From positions 248,001 through 312,000 of the forward strand of contig NZ_JTJB01000003.1 in NCBI RefSeq assembly GCF_000794385.1: a stretch of DNA of 64,000 nucleotides, written 5' to 3'. How positions within the stretch are numbered: position 1 is the stretch's first letter; the number at the start of each line of letters is the position of its first letter. The notes beneath the pieces are model-generated. The model was not told where the DNA came from. It worked only from the letters and a program-made list of their open reading frames with translations, and did not search any database. The DNA comes from Thermus sp. 2.9. Lineage in GTDB: Bacteria; Deinococcota; Deinococci; Deinococcales; Thermaceae. The position numbers and the translations under genes were made by a program. Of the stretch, positions 26,422-34,805 are shown one piece after another.

Positions 26422-26840
26422 GGCGCCCACTCCCGGTAGAAAACGTAGCTTTTGCCCCCCGCCGTTAGGGTAAGCCGCACGGCCACCAGCGCGCAGGCGC
26501 TTCCCGAGCAGGAAACGTTACAGGTGTAGGCGCTGGTGGTGGCGGCGCAGGTTTGGAAGGAGAGGCTTTGGTTAACGTTTGGCCTTCCCGCCGCCGCCAC
26601 CTGCCAGGTGAAGCCGCCCGTTTGGCTCGGTTTGGGCAGGGTCAAGGTGTTGTTGGCGTAGGTGCCCTCCTTCACGGCCCGCTCCAGGAAGTCCTTGGCC
26701 ACCACCACCGCCCGGGCCTCGAGGTTGCCGCTCCGGTTGATGCGGAATAGCCCGAGCAGGGAGGAAAGCACCAGGCCGCTTAGGAGGCCGAAGATGGCCA
26801 GGGCCACCAGGATTTCCAGAAGGGAGAAGCCTTTTTTCAT
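26418..26840 (-). CDS. Minor pilin, PilV-like
   Basis: This 140-residue prepilin has leader MKKG and FSLLEILVALAIFGLLSGLVL with Glu5. The C-terminal domain has four Cys (FQTCAATTS, CNVSCSGSACAL). The position between the GspH/FimT-like and PilW-like genes matches PilV, and it likely corresponds to PilA2 of the Thermus nomenclature, the reported partner of ComZ; that assignment rests on gene order. Both ends overlap neighbours by ATGA. Confidence 0.84.
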   Translation of the reverse strand: MKKGFSLLEILVALAIFGLLSGLVLSSLLGLFRINRSGNLEARAVVVAKDFLERAVKEGTYANNTLTLPKPSQTGGFTWQVAAAGRPNVNQSLSFQTCAATTSAYTCNVSCSGSACALVAVRLTLTAGGKSYVFYREWAP

Positions 26841-27256
26841 CGCACGATCACCTTTCCGATGACGCCCACCACGTGAACGGAGCGCTGTAGGTCGCTAAAG
26901 CGCTGGTGGGTGAGGGTGAGCTTCTTCAAGGGCGCGTCCGTGGTGCCGTAGGGGGGATTGAAGGTGACGCTAAGCGGGGGAAAGCCCGTGTAGTTGGAGC
27001 TGATCTGGATGTTCTGCAAGGTAACGGTGCTTCCCCTGTACGTCCAGCCGTTGGCGGTGATGCTCACCGTTTGGGCGGTGTTGGTGCGCTTGGCCTCGGC
27101 CCGGGCTTGCTGCAGGGTCCAGGCCAGGGAGCGGGCTGCTTCCTCCACCTGGGCTTGGGCCCGCCAGCGCAGGTAACTGGGCGGGACCAGGGCCAAGAGG
27201 ACCCCCAGGATGGCGATGACCACCAGGAGTTCCAGCAGGCTAAACCCACGCCTCAC
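26837..27256 (-). CDS. Minor pilin, GspH/FimT-like
   Basis: This 139-residue prepilin opens with GTG as MRRG then FSLLELLVVIAILGVLLALV. The following helix WRAQAQVEEAARSLAWTLQQARAEAKRTN is the FimT/GspH pattern. FimT-type minor pilins can bind DNA through basic residues near the C terminus; here the end HVVGVIGKVIVR is moderately basic. GTG 27256 overlaps the comZ stop as GTGA. It probably corresponds to PilA1 by gene order. Confidence 0.84.
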   Translation of the reverse strand: MRRGFSLLELLVVIAILGVLLALVPPSYLRWRAQAQVEEAARSLAWTLQQARAEAKRTNTAQTVSITANGWTYRGSTVTLQNIQISSNYTGFPPLSVTFNPPYGTTDAPLKKLTLTHQRFSDLQRSVHVVGVIGKVIVR

Positions 27257-28821
27257 AGGCGCCTCCAGCTTCCCGCAAGTGCCCGGATGACCACCGCTCC
27301 CTGCGTGGCCATGCGGAGCCTCTGCATGACCAGGGGATCGTAGGTGATTTTCCCGCCGTCTTGCCCGCTGCCTTTCCCGCTGCCTTTCCCGTTGCCTTGG
27401 TCGGTGCCAGCGATCTGGGTCCAGCACTCGTTACCGTTGCAGGCCTGAAGGTTCGCCACGCCCTCCACCACCACGCTTCCGGTGAGGACGGCGTTGCCTT
27501 GCTGGTCGTAGTCGCCGGCCACGTAGATGAGCCCTTGGAAGCCGCTATCGCAGGAGCCGTTTACCGTGAGGTTGCCGATGACCACCAGGATCCCTTGGCC
27601 GCAGAGCCGGGAGCTGCCCGTGAGGTTCAGGGGCCCCTGGACCACCTTGAGTTCCCAGTTGCTGAGGGTGCCGCTAAAGTTGCTGGCGCTCGTGGGGGGG
27701 TAGAGGCTTAAAAAATCCGCCTTCGTCATGCCGAAGACGCGCAGAAAGAGCTCGTTGGGATCGCTGGGAACCAGAGGGCTATTGGGCAAGGAACCATACA
27801 GTACTTGTCCTTGACCGCTGGTATCAATGCTAAGGTTGCTGGCCGCGCCCACCACTTGGGCCACCAGGGGGGTGCCCTCAGGGATGCTGGTGGGGGGTGT
27901 GCCGGACCAGTCCTTCACGGTGACCTGCCCGGTGGCCGGGTCCACGCTGGTGACCGTAGCTTGGGCACTCCCTACCCGAACCGCCTGACCCACCACAAGT
28001 CCCCGGGCGTCGGCGAGGTAGAGCGTGTTGGGGCTTGTGTAGGACTTTACCCCGTACTGCACGAGCTGGACTGGGGCGGATGCGGGGATAACATCGGTCA
28101 GGCTAGGGGTGAAGAGGGGCTTTAGGGTGAGGGTGTTCCCGCTCTTGCCTTCCACGCGGTAGGTCTTGGGGGTGCCGCCCGTGCTGATCTGCACGTAGCC
28201 CCCCACGGGGATGAGGCTTGCGTCCTGCACCGGAAGGGTGAAGGTGCCCTGCTGGGTCAACACGCTTTGCAGGACAAGGGAGGTGGTGCCCGTGAGGCTC
28301 ACCGCCGTCACCTCGAGGAGGCCGGTGGCGTTCGTGAAGTCCTGGCCGATGACCTGGGCATTGCCACTAACTTCCACCCTGGGCCTCGAGGTCAAGGCCG
28401 CGGGCACGGCCCCGGCGATGCCGCACCCCACCTGGAAGCGCTTGGCCACCCGGGCCTTGGCCCCGCCCCACTCCGCCACCGCCTGGACCTCGAGGGTCCC
28501 CCCCGAGGCGGGAAGCCTCTTCTGGCCGTTTACCTCCGTGACGCCGCTGGTGTAGACGTAGGTGGCGCTGGCGGCGCTTCCCCCGGTGGGGAGGCTGTAC
28601 GAGGCGGGGGCGGCGCCGCCGCACCCGGCGGACTTGGCCAGGAGGGGAAAGGCGTCCAGGGCGCTTTCCGCCACCAGGAAGGCCTGGTATGCCCCGCGCT
28701 CCGTGGCGCTTCCCTTGAGGGCGCCCAAGGCCATGTAGCTCGTGGCCGCCAGGAGGCTCACGAACACCACCATGAGCACCACCAGGGTAACGGGTGTGGC
28801 GATGCCTCTAACCCTCATCAT
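27253..28821 (-). CDS. comZ: Competence pilus protein ComZ
   Basis: This 522-residue PilX-like protein has an N-terminal transmembrane helix (TPVTLVVLMVVFVSLLAATSY) lacking the usual prepilin Glu5 leader. A large domain follows with Gly/Ser/Thr-rich repeats consistent with the inserted beta-solenoid reported for Thermus ComZ, which binds DNA near the pilus tip. Residues 445-500 contain a Cys pair (LQACNGNECW) and a lysine-glycine repeat GNGKGSGKGSGQDGGK. It heads the operon comZ, GspH-like, PilV-like, PilW-like, all linked by 4-nt overlaps. Two ATGs in tandem are possible starts. Confidence 0.88.
   Translation of the reverse strand: MMRVRGIATPVTLVVLMVVFVSLLAATSYMALGALKGSATERGAYQAFLVAESALDAFPLLAKSAGCGGAAPASYSLPTGGSAASATYVYTSGVTEVNGQKRLPASGGTLEVQAVAEWGGAKARVAKRFQVGCGIAGAVPAALTSRPRVEVSGNAQVIGQDFTNATGLLEVTAVSLTGTTSLVLQSVLTQQGTFTLPVQDASLIPVGGYVQISTGGTPKTYRVEGKSGNTLTLKPLFTPSLTDVIPASAPVQLVQYGVKSYTSPNTLYLADARGLVVGQAVRVGSAQATVTSVDPATGQVTVKDWSGTPPTSIPEGTPLVAQVVGAASNLSIDTSGQGQVLYGSLPNSPLVPSDPNELFLRVFGMTKADFLSLYPPTSASNFSGTLSNWELKVVQGPLNLTGSSRLCGQGILVVIGNLTVNGSCDSGFQGLIYVAGDYDQQGNAVLTGSVVVEGVANLQACNGNECWTQIAGTDQGNGKGSGKGSGQDGGKITYDPLVMQRLRMATQGAVVIRALAGSWRRL
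27364..27399 (-). repeat. comZ: 12-nt tandem repeat encoding GKGS units in comZ
   Basis: Three near-identical 12-nt units (CCCGCTGCCTTT twice, then CCCGTTGCCTTG on the plus strand) encode the GNGKGSGKGSG stretch of ComZ. The units differ at few positions. Slippage here would add or remove four residues in frame from a flexible basic linker. Confidence 0.7.
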
Positions 28822-28887
28822 GCCTTTTAGGGTGGGGCTTGGGGTGGGGTTTTCGCATCCCCCAAAGGGGGGAGGTATGATGGGCCC

Positions 28888-30078
28888 ATGAAGCCGGTTT
28901 ACCTCGTTTCCGCCGCCCGCACCCCCATCGGCAAGTTCGGGGGGGCGCTCAAGGACCTAAGCCCGGCGGAGCTCGGGGCCCACGCCATGAAGGCGGCCTT
29001 GGAGCGGGCCGGGGTGGAGGGGAAGGACCTGGACCTTTACGTCTTCGGGAACGTCTTAAGGGCGGGGCACGGGCAACTCCTACCCCGCCAGGCGGCCCTC
29101 AAGGCGGGCATCCCCAAGGAGGTGGACGGCTACCAGGTGGACATGGTCTGCGCCTCGGGGATGATGGCGGCGCTGAACGCGGTGCAGTTTATCCGCACCG
29201 GGGAAGCCCACCTGGTCCTGGCGGGGGGGATGGAGTCCATGAGCCAGGCGGGGTTTTACCTCTCCCACCGGGCCAGGTGGGGGTACAAGTTCCTCCTGGG
29301 CGCGCCGGAAAGCCTCCAGGACATCCTCCTTAGGGACGGGCTTTCCGATCCCTTCACCGGGGAGGCCATGGGGGAGCAGGCGGAGCGCCTGGCCCAGGAC
29401 TACGGGGTGGGCCGGGCGGAGATGGACGAGGCCGCCTACCTCTCCCACAAGCGGGCCGCCGAGGCCACGGAGAAGGGCTTTTTCGCCTGGGAAATCGCCC
29501 CCATGGAGCTTCCGGGGAAGAAGGGGACGGTGGTGGTGGACAAGGACGAGGGCATCCGGCCCGAGACCACCCTGGAGTCCTTGGCGGCCCTAAAGCCCGC
29601 CTTCCGCAAGGACGGGGTCCTCACCGCCGGCAACAGCAGCCAGATCTCCGACGGGGCGGCGGCGGTCCTCCTCGCCTCGGAGGAGGCGGTGAAGGCCCAC
29701 GGCCTTAAGCCCATCGCCAAGGTCCTGGGGGGGGCGTGGGCCGCCGGGGAGCCCTGGCGCTTCCCCGAGGCCCCTATCCCCGCGGCCAAGCGGCTTCTGG
29801 ACCGGTTGGGGATGCGGGTGGAGGACTTTGGCCTCTTTGAGAACAACGAGGCCTTCGCCCTGAACAACGTCCTCTTCAGCCGCCTCCTCAAGGTGCCCTA
29901 CGAACGGCTTAACGTCTTCGGGGGGGCGGTGGCCTTGGGCCACCCCATCGGGGCGAGCGGGGCCAGGATCCTGGTCACCCTCCTGAACGCCCTCAGGGTA
30001 AAGGGGGAGGAAAGGGGCCTCGCCGCCATCTGCCACGGCACCGGGGGGTCGGTGGCCTTCGCCCTGGAGCTCGTCTAG
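28888..30078 (+). CDS. Acetyl-CoA acetyltransferase (thiolase)
   Basis: This 396-residue thiolase has the nucleophilic Cys in DMVCASGMMAALNAVQ near residue 88, the active His in GGAVALGHPIGASGARI near 350, and the second Cys in AICHGTGGSVAFALEL at the end. Length and motifs fit biosynthetic or degradative acetoacetyl-CoA thiolases; the context does not decide which. TATGAT is 6 nt before ATG 28888. It is divergent from comZ and shares CTAG with the convergent DUF503 gene. Confidence 0.93.
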   Translation: MKPVYLVSAARTPIGKFGGALKDLSPAELGAHAMKAALERAGVEGKDLDLYVFGNVLRAGHGQLLPRQAALKAGIPKEVDGYQVDMVCASGMMAALNAVQFIRTGEAHLVLAGGMESMSQAGFYLSHRARWGYKFLLGAPESLQDILLRDGLSDPFTGEAMGEQAERLAQDYGVGRAEMDEAAYLSHKRAAEATEKGFFAWEIAPMELPGKKGTVVVDKDEGIRPETTLESLAALKPAFRKDGVLTAGNSSQISDGAAAVLLASEEAVKAHGLKPIAKVLGGAWAAGEPWRFPEAPIPAAKRLLDRLGMRVEDFGLFENNEAFALNNVLFSRLLKVPYERLNVFGGAVALGHPIGASGARILVTLLNALRVKGEERGLAAICHGTGGSVAFALELV

Positions 30079-30383
30079 AGGAGGCCGTCCAGCTCAAAGG
30101 CCTCGAGGCGGAACTCCTCGAGGGCCACCTGGAAGGCCCCGTTTTGCGCCAGGAAGCGGGCGGCCTCCCGCAGGGTTTGCTCCACCCAGGCGGGGTCGTT
30201 CCCCAAGAGGCTGAACCCCACCACCTCGTACCCCCAGGCGTCCAGGCCATAGAGCCGGGCGGCGGAGACGGGGAAGCGGGCCTTGAGCCGCTCCAGGGCC
30301 GGCTTGATGAGGGCCCGCTTCTCCTTGAGGCTCCGGGCGGGGGTTTCCAGCCTCGCCGTGTAAAGACCCAGGTAAGCCTTCAT
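30075..30383 (-). CDS. DUF503 (YlxP-like) protein
   Basis: This 102-residue ferredoxin-like protein of the DUF503/YlxP family often sits near ribosome-maturation genes such as rbfA in other bacteria. Family features: YTARLETPARSLKEKRALIKPALERLKARFPVSAA, and YEVVGFSLLGNDPAWVEQTL. The molecular function is unknown. It lies 16 nt after bamA on the same strand and may share its message. It shares CTAG with the thiolase stop. Confidence 0.85.
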   Translation of the reverse strand: MKAYLGLYTARLETPARSLKEKRALIKPALERLKARFPVSAARLYGLDAWGYEVVGFSLLGNDPAWVEQTLREAARFLAQNGAFQVALEEFRLEAFELDGLL

Positions 30384-30399
30384 GGGCCTTAAGACCAGC

Positions 30400-32862
30400 T
30401 TAGAACATGGGCCCGATGCGGAAGTGGAGGATGCCCGTGGGCTTTTCCGGGCTGAAGGCGTAGTCCAGGCGCAAGGAGGGGAGAAGGACGCCGAAGAGGT
30501 CCAAATCCAGCTGAAGACCAATGCCCGCGCCCCACTTCAGGCCTTGGGTGTTGTCGGTGAAGCCGCTGTCGGCGAAGACGATGCCGTAGAGGCTGGTGCC
30601 CCCTTGGGGAGAGAGGTTGAAATCGTAGCGGTATTCCACCGAGCCTGTGACGAAGGAAAGGCCGCTGTACTTGCGCTCGTCGTACCCCCGAAGCAGGAAG
30701 GCTTCGCCACCGCTTCCAGAAAGGTAAAAGCGCTCGCTTTTTGGGGGAGCGCCTAGGAGGGTTCCAGCGGAAAGTCGGAAGGCCAAAGCGTGACGCCGAT
30801 CCTCGGCGAGGGGGAAATAGGTTTTCCCCGTCCCTACCAGGGGGACGTAGGCCTGACGGCCCCCGGTGTCCGGGAAGGAGAGGCCGAGGCCGGAGGATAG
30901 GCTTAGCTCGTACCCTTGGGTGCGGAAGCGAGGATTGTCCACCTGGATATAGGCGAGCCCGGTGTCCAGGCGGAGGTTCCAGGCGGGGGTGGGTAGGAGG
31001 CTTTGGGCGAGGTTTACGTCTTTGTACCCGGTGCCGTCGCAGTAGCTGGGGTCCGAGGGGCCGGCGGAGGGGTTGCAAGGGGCCTGGCTATCGTAGATCT
31101 CCAAGCTGTACCGCAGTCTTTGGGCGGATAGGCCCATTGAGATCCGTAGATTGGGCAGCTCCTTGGATAGGGGGCGGGAGAGGTTTAAGCCAAAACCGGT
31201 TTTCCTTTCCGTGTACTGCCAGCCTGTGTCTAGAGTTCCGTCATAGAGAACGTTATTCCCTATAGGGACAGAGTAGGCGCTAAGGGAGAGAGAAGTGCGC
31301 ACCTCTTTAAGGTCGCCCCAGTCCAGGTAAAGCCAGGGGATAGTGTACCCTAGGGAGAAGGAAAGGTTGTCCCGTGCGTCGTTTTGGATCCAAGCCAGGT
31401 CTGCCGAAGCTTGATGACCGAGGCCAAACAAGTTGATTTCTTTGAAGGTCAAGCTGCCCGACCACCCCTCTAAGGAGCTCCAGCCGATGGCGGGTTGGAA
31501 GAGGCCGGTGCGGGCCTCCTTTAGGGAGAAGGCTACGATGACCTCGTCTTCTTTTTCCCCAGGCAAAAGGCGCACCCCAGGAGGCTCGGCCAAAAGCCCC
31601 GTGGCCATGAGCCGGCTCATCGCCTGGCGCAAGGCCTGGACGGAGAAGAGGCTTCCCGGCTCGGGGAGCTCCCTGAGGATCACCTCCTCCCGGGTGCGGT
31701 GGTCCCCCTGCCACTCCAGGCGGTAGCCCCCGATCTTGAGCTCCAGGACCTCCAGCTGGAAGGTGCCCTCCTGGAAGCGGTAGCGCACGTCCGCCACCTC
31801 GTAGCCCTTTTCCTGGTAGAAGCTGGCGATGCGCCGGGCGTCCTCCTGGGCCAAGGCGGGGGTGTAGACCTCCCCCGGCTTGAGGCGGAGGAGGGCGAGG
31901 AGGGTTTCCGTGGGGAAGGCGGTGTTCCCCTTGAGCTCCACCTTCTCTATCACCCCGCCCTCGGGGCCCGGGGCGAGCTGCACCACCACCTCATCCCCCT
32001 CGGGCACCAGGTTGAAGTTCACCACCCGGGAAAGCTTCTTGGAAAGGGCCTGTACCCCTTCCAGAAGGGCGTTGTAGTTCAGGTAGTCCCCGGGCTTTAG
32101 GGGGAAGCCCGTGAGGTCCAGCCCTTCCCCTTCCACCCGGGCCACCTTGAGCTCCCGCACCCGCACGGTGAGGACCCCGTCTTCTAGGCGGCTCGCCTGA
32201 GGGTCGGGCCCGCTAAAGCGGTAGCCCGACCGCTCGTAGCGCTGGGCGATGCTCTTTAGGGCCTCCTGGTACTTGGCGAAGTCAAAGGGCCCCTTGAGGG
32301 GTTCCAAGAGCTTGAGGAGCTCGGCTTCGGGCAGGAGGGAAACCCCTTCCAGGCGCGCCTCCTTCACCTCGGGGCTTTCCTCCACCCGGAAGGTGAGAAG
32401 GATGCCGCCCCCTTGCTCCTTGGTTTCCACCTGGACCTTAGGGGTGAAGGGGAAGCCGTTTTGCCGGTAGGCCTCCGCCAGGGCCTTGGCCGCCTCCTGG
32501 GCCCTCAGGGGGTTAAAGGTGGCCTCCTTGCCGATGGCGAAGTTCTGCTCCAGGAAGCGGAGGAGGCTTTCTTGGGGAAAGGCCTTCCCCTCCACCTTGA
32601 CCTCTTGGATGGGGGGGTAGGGGGTGAGGAGGACCTTCAGCACGTCCCCTTCCAGGCGCACCTCCACCCTTTGGAAGTAGCCCGTGGCCAGGATGGCCTT
32701 CTTGGCCTCCTCCAGGTCTCCCGGCTCGTCCCCCGCGCCGAAGGGCAAAGCGGCCCGGGCCAGGGCCTGGAGGACGGGGTCGCCCCCTTCCACCACCACG
32801 TCCTTAAGGGGGGCGGCCAGGGCGAGAAGCCCCAAGAGGGCTAAGGCGAAAAGCCGCTTCAT
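30400..32862 (-). CDS. bamA: Outer membrane protein assembly factor BamA (Omp85)
   Basis: This 820-residue Omp85 family protein has a signal peptide (MKRLFALALLGLLALAAP), several POTRA domains (about residues 20-430, with repeated I-x-x-V-x-x-x-G-N/K elements such as IEKVELKGNTAFPTETLLALL) and a C-terminal 16-strand barrel ending in Phe (FRIGPMF), the usual BAM signal. Several Cys in the barrel loop DSQAPCNPSAGPSDPSYCDG are unusual. ATG 32862 is preferred because TATGCT lies 7 nt upstream; another ATG at 32874 overlaps that hexamer. The barrel-coding part (about 30600-31500) is clearly AT-richer than the POTRA part. Confidence 0.95.
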   Translation of the reverse strand: MKRLFALALLGLLALAAPLKDVVVEGGDPVLQALARAALPFGAGDEPGDLEEAKKAILATGYFQRVEVRLEGDVLKVLLTPYPPIQEVKVEGKAFPQESLLRFLEQNFAIGKEATFNPLRAQEAAKALAEAYRQNGFPFTPKVQVETKEQGGGILLTFRVEESPEVKEARLEGVSLLPEAELLKLLEPLKGPFDFAKYQEALKSIAQRYERSGYRFSGPDPQASRLEDGVLTVRVRELKVARVEGEGLDLTGFPLKPGDYLNYNALLEGVQALSKKLSRVVNFNLVPEGDEVVVQLAPGPEGGVIEKVELKGNTAFPTETLLALLRLKPGEVYTPALAQEDARRIASFYQEKGYEVADVRYRFQEGTFQLEVLELKIGGYRLEWQGDHRTREEVILRELPEPGSLFSVQALRQAMSRLMATGLLAEPPGVRLLPGEKEDEVIVAFSLKEARTGLFQPAIGWSSLEGWSGSLTFKEINLFGLGHQASADLAWIQNDARDNLSFSLGYTIPWLYLDWGDLKEVRTSLSLSAYSVPIGNNVLYDGTLDTGWQYTERKTGFGLNLSRPLSKELPNLRISMGLSAQRLRYSLEIYDSQAPCNPSAGPSDPSYCDGTGYKDVNLAQSLLPTPAWNLRLDTGLAYIQVDNPRFRTQGYELSLSSGLGLSFPDTGGRQAYVPLVGTGKTYFPLAEDRRHALAFRLSAGTLLGAPPKSERFYLSGSGGEAFLLRGYDERKYSGLSFVTGSVEYRYDFNLSPQGGTSLYGIVFADSGFTDNTQGLKWGAGIGLQLDLDLFGVLLPSLRLDYAFSPEKPTGILHFRIGPMF

Positions 32863-32916
32863 GGCGAAGAGCATACCGGAAGGCGGTGAAGGACCGGTGA
32901 GAGTAGAATGGCGGGC
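32863..32916. promoter_or_regulatory. Divergent bamA/PNP leaderless promoters
   Basis: TATGCT on the minus strand (32875-32870) is 7 nt from the bamA ATG at 32862. TAGAAT on the plus strand (32904-32909) is 7 nt from the ATG at 32917. Each hexamer includes or overlaps an upstream in-frame ATG that could be mistaken for the start. Confidence 0.6.
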
Positions 32917-33735
32917 ATGGGGGTCTACGAGCAGATCCAGGAGGCGGTTCGCTACATCCAGTCCAAGACGGACTTTACCCCCGAGGTGGGGGTGGTGCTG
33001 GGCTCGGGGCTTGGGCCCTTGGCGGAGGAGGTGGAGAAGGTGGCGGAGGTCCCCTACGGCGAGATCCCCCACTTCCCCCTTTCCACCGCCCCCGGGCACG
33101 CCGGGCGGCTCGTGCTTGGGCACCTCGAGGGCAAAAAGGTCCTGGTCTACCAAGGCCGGGTCCACTACTACGAGGGCTATAGCGCCAGCGAGGTGGTCTT
33201 CCCCGTGCGGGTGGGCTACTTCCTCGGGGCCAAGACCTTCCTCCTCACCTCCGCCGCTGGGGGGCTAAACCCCCGCTTCCGCGCCGGGGGCATCATGCTC
33301 CACCTGGACTACATCAACTTCGCCGGGGCCAACCCCCTAAGGGGCCCGAACGACGAGCGCCTGGGCCCCCGCTTCCCCGTGATGTTTGAGGCCTACGACC
33401 CTGAGCTCATCGCCCTGGCCCGCAAGGTGGCCCGCAAGCAGGACCTCCACCTCTTTGAGGGGGTCTACGCCTGGTTCATGGGGCCGAGCTTCGCCAGCCG
33501 GGCGGAGCTTAGGATGCTCCGGGAGCTCGGGGCGGACGCCATCGGCATGTCCACGGTGCCCGAGGTGATCGCCCTGAGGCACCTGGGGGCTAGGGTGTTG
33601 GGCCTTTCCACCATCACGGACATGGCGGTGCCCGAGCGGGAGCACCACGCCACGGAGGAGGAGGTCTTAAGGGTGGCGGCGGAGACGGGGCCCATCTTCC
33701 GCCGCTACGTGCGGGGCATTTTGGCGGCGCTCTAA
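32917..33735 (+). CDS. Purine nucleoside phosphorylase, trimeric type
   Basis: This 272-residue phosphorylase cleaves purine nucleosides with phosphate in purine salvage. Phosphate and ribose contacts are visible in VVLGSGLGPLAEEV, PGHAGRLVLG, YQGRVHYYEGY and TSAAGGLNPRF. Base recognition residues are in FMGPSFASRAELRMLRELGADAIGMSTVPEV and LSTITDMAVPE, where the usual Asn of 6-oxopurine enzymes is Asp; this suggests a preference for 6-aminopurine nucleosides such as adenosine, as reported for one T. thermophilus PNP. The start was taken at 32917 because TAGAAT is 7 nt upstream. It overlaps yggS by TAATG. Confidence 0.92.
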   Translation: MGVYEQIQEAVRYIQSKTDFTPEVGVVLGSGLGPLAEEVEKVAEVPYGEIPHFPLSTAPGHAGRLVLGHLEGKKVLVYQGRVHYYEGYSASEVVFPVRVGYFLGAKTFLLTSAAGGLNPRFRAGGIMLHLDYINFAGANPLRGPNDERLGPRFPVMFEAYDPELIALARKVARKQDLHLFEGVYAWFMGPSFASRAELRMLRELGADAIGMSTVPEVIALRHLGARVLGLSTITDMAVPEREHHATEEEVLRVAAETGPIFRRYVRGILAAL

Positions 33736-34370
33736 TGGGGCTTCCCGAGGTCCTGGAGCGCATCGCCGCCGCCTGCCAAAGGGCGGGGCGGAACCCAGGA
33801 GAGGTGCGCCTGGTGGCGGTGACCAAGGGGCGCACCCCGGAGGAGATCCGGGAGAAGGTCCTCCGCTACGGGGACTTCCCCTTGGGGGAGAGCCGGGTGC
33901 AGGAGGCCTTGAAGAAGATGGAGGCCCTAAGGGCGGAGTGGCACCTGGTGGGCCACCTGCAGCGCAACAAGGCCAAGTTCGCCCCCCGCTTCGCCCTCAT
34001 CCACTCCCTGGACTCCCTGCGCCTGGCCGAGGCCCTGGAGGGGGTGGGGGCCAAGGCGGGGCTAAGGCTTCGGGTGCTGGTGGAGGTGAACCTGGGCCGG
34101 GAGCCGCAGAAGCACGGGGTTTTGGAGGAGGAGCTTCCGGAACTCCTCGCCCGGGTGCGGGAGATGGGGCACCTCGAGGTCCTGGGCCTCATGACCGTGC
34201 CCCCCGTGGGCCCTGAAGGGGTGGTCCGCCCCATCTTCAAGAGGCTTTCGGAGCTCGCCGACCGCTACGGCCTTCGTGAACGCTCCATGGGCATGTCCGA
34301 CGATTACGAGTGGGCGGTGGAGGAGGGGGCCACCCTGGTGCGGATCGGGCGGGCCCTTTTTGTAGACTGA
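33735..34370 (+). CDS. YggS-like PLP homeostasis protein
   Basis: This 211-residue single-domain PLP-binding barrel protein of the YggS/PROSC family controls free pyridoxal phosphate and amino acid pools. The PLP Lys is in RLVAVTKGRTPEEI, with GESRVQEALKKM, WHLVGHLQRNKAK, HSLDSLRLAEAL and the terminal GMSDDYEWAVEEGATLVRIGRALF being family landmarks. It is coupled to the PNP gene by a one-base overlap and is followed by divIVA after 6 nt, the same yggS-divIVA neighbourhood seen in Gram-positive bacteria. Confidence 0.93.
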   Translation: MGLPEVLERIAAACQRAGRNPGEVRLVAVTKGRTPEEIREKVLRYGDFPLGESRVQEALKKMEALRAEWHLVGHLQRNKAKFAPRFALIHSLDSLRLAEALEGVGAKAGLRLRVLVEVNLGREPQKHGVLEEELPELLARVREMGHLEVLGLMTVPPVGPEGVVRPIFKRLSELADRYGLRERSMGMSDDYEWAVEEGATLVRIGRALFVD

Positions 34371-34376
34371 GGGCAC

Positions 34377-34805
34377 ATGGACCTAACCCCTTTGGACGTG
34401 CGCTACCAAGAGTTCCCCACGGGGCTTCGCGGCTACCGGAAGGAGGCGGTGCGGGGCTACTTGGCCCGGGTGGCGGAGGTCATGGAGGCCCTCATCCAGG
34501 AGAACGAGGCCCTGAGGGAAAAGGTGCGCTCCCTGGAGGAGGAGTCCCTCCGGCTCAAGGAGGCGGAAGGGGAGCTGAGGCGGGCGGTGGTGGCGGCTGA
34601 GAAGATCGCCCGCGAGCTCAAGGCCCAGGCGGAGAAGGAGGCGGAGCTCATCCGCAAGGAGGCCCAGGCGGCCAAGGAGCAGGTTGTGCGGGAAGCGGCG
34701 GAGGAGCTTAAGCGCATCCGCGGGGAGATTGAGCGGGCTAGGCAGGAGAAGGCCCTTTTCCTGGCCCAGTTCAGGGGGCTTTGGAGGGCTACCTGGAGTC
34801 CTTGA
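34377..34805 (+). CDS. divIVA: DivIVA-like cell division protein, C terminus frameshifted
   Basis: This is a coiled-coil protein with the DivIVA N-terminal membrane-binding motif (TPLDVRYQEFPTGLRGYRKEAVRGYLARVAEVMEAL) followed by a long heptad-rich region. As read, it ends after 142 residues in GLWRATWSP. One base appears missing near 34780-34783 (AGGGGGCTTTGG). Adding one base restores the expected helical end LEGYLESLKRLEEGA and a stop at 34828, giving 150 residues. TAGACT lies 8 nt before the ATG. DivIVA marks poles and curved membrane and recruits division or cell-wall factors. Confidence 0.85.
   Translation: MDLTPLDVRYQEFPTGLRGYRKEAVRGYLARVAEVMEALIQENEALREKVRSLEEESLRLKEAEGELRRAVVAAEKIARELKAQAEKEAELIRKEAQAAKEQVVREAAEELKRIRGEIERARQEKALFLAQFRGLWRATWSP

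Noticed and set aside
27364-27399. Possible CRISPR-like or phase-variation repeat
   Set aside because: There are only three 12-nt units inside the comZ coding frame, and changes in number would stay in frame. No spacers or cas genes are present.
32904-32916. ATG at 32908 as the start of the purine nucleoside phosphorylase
   Set aside because: This ATG is part of the TAGAAT -10 hexamer itself; transcription would begin after it, so 32917 is more likely.
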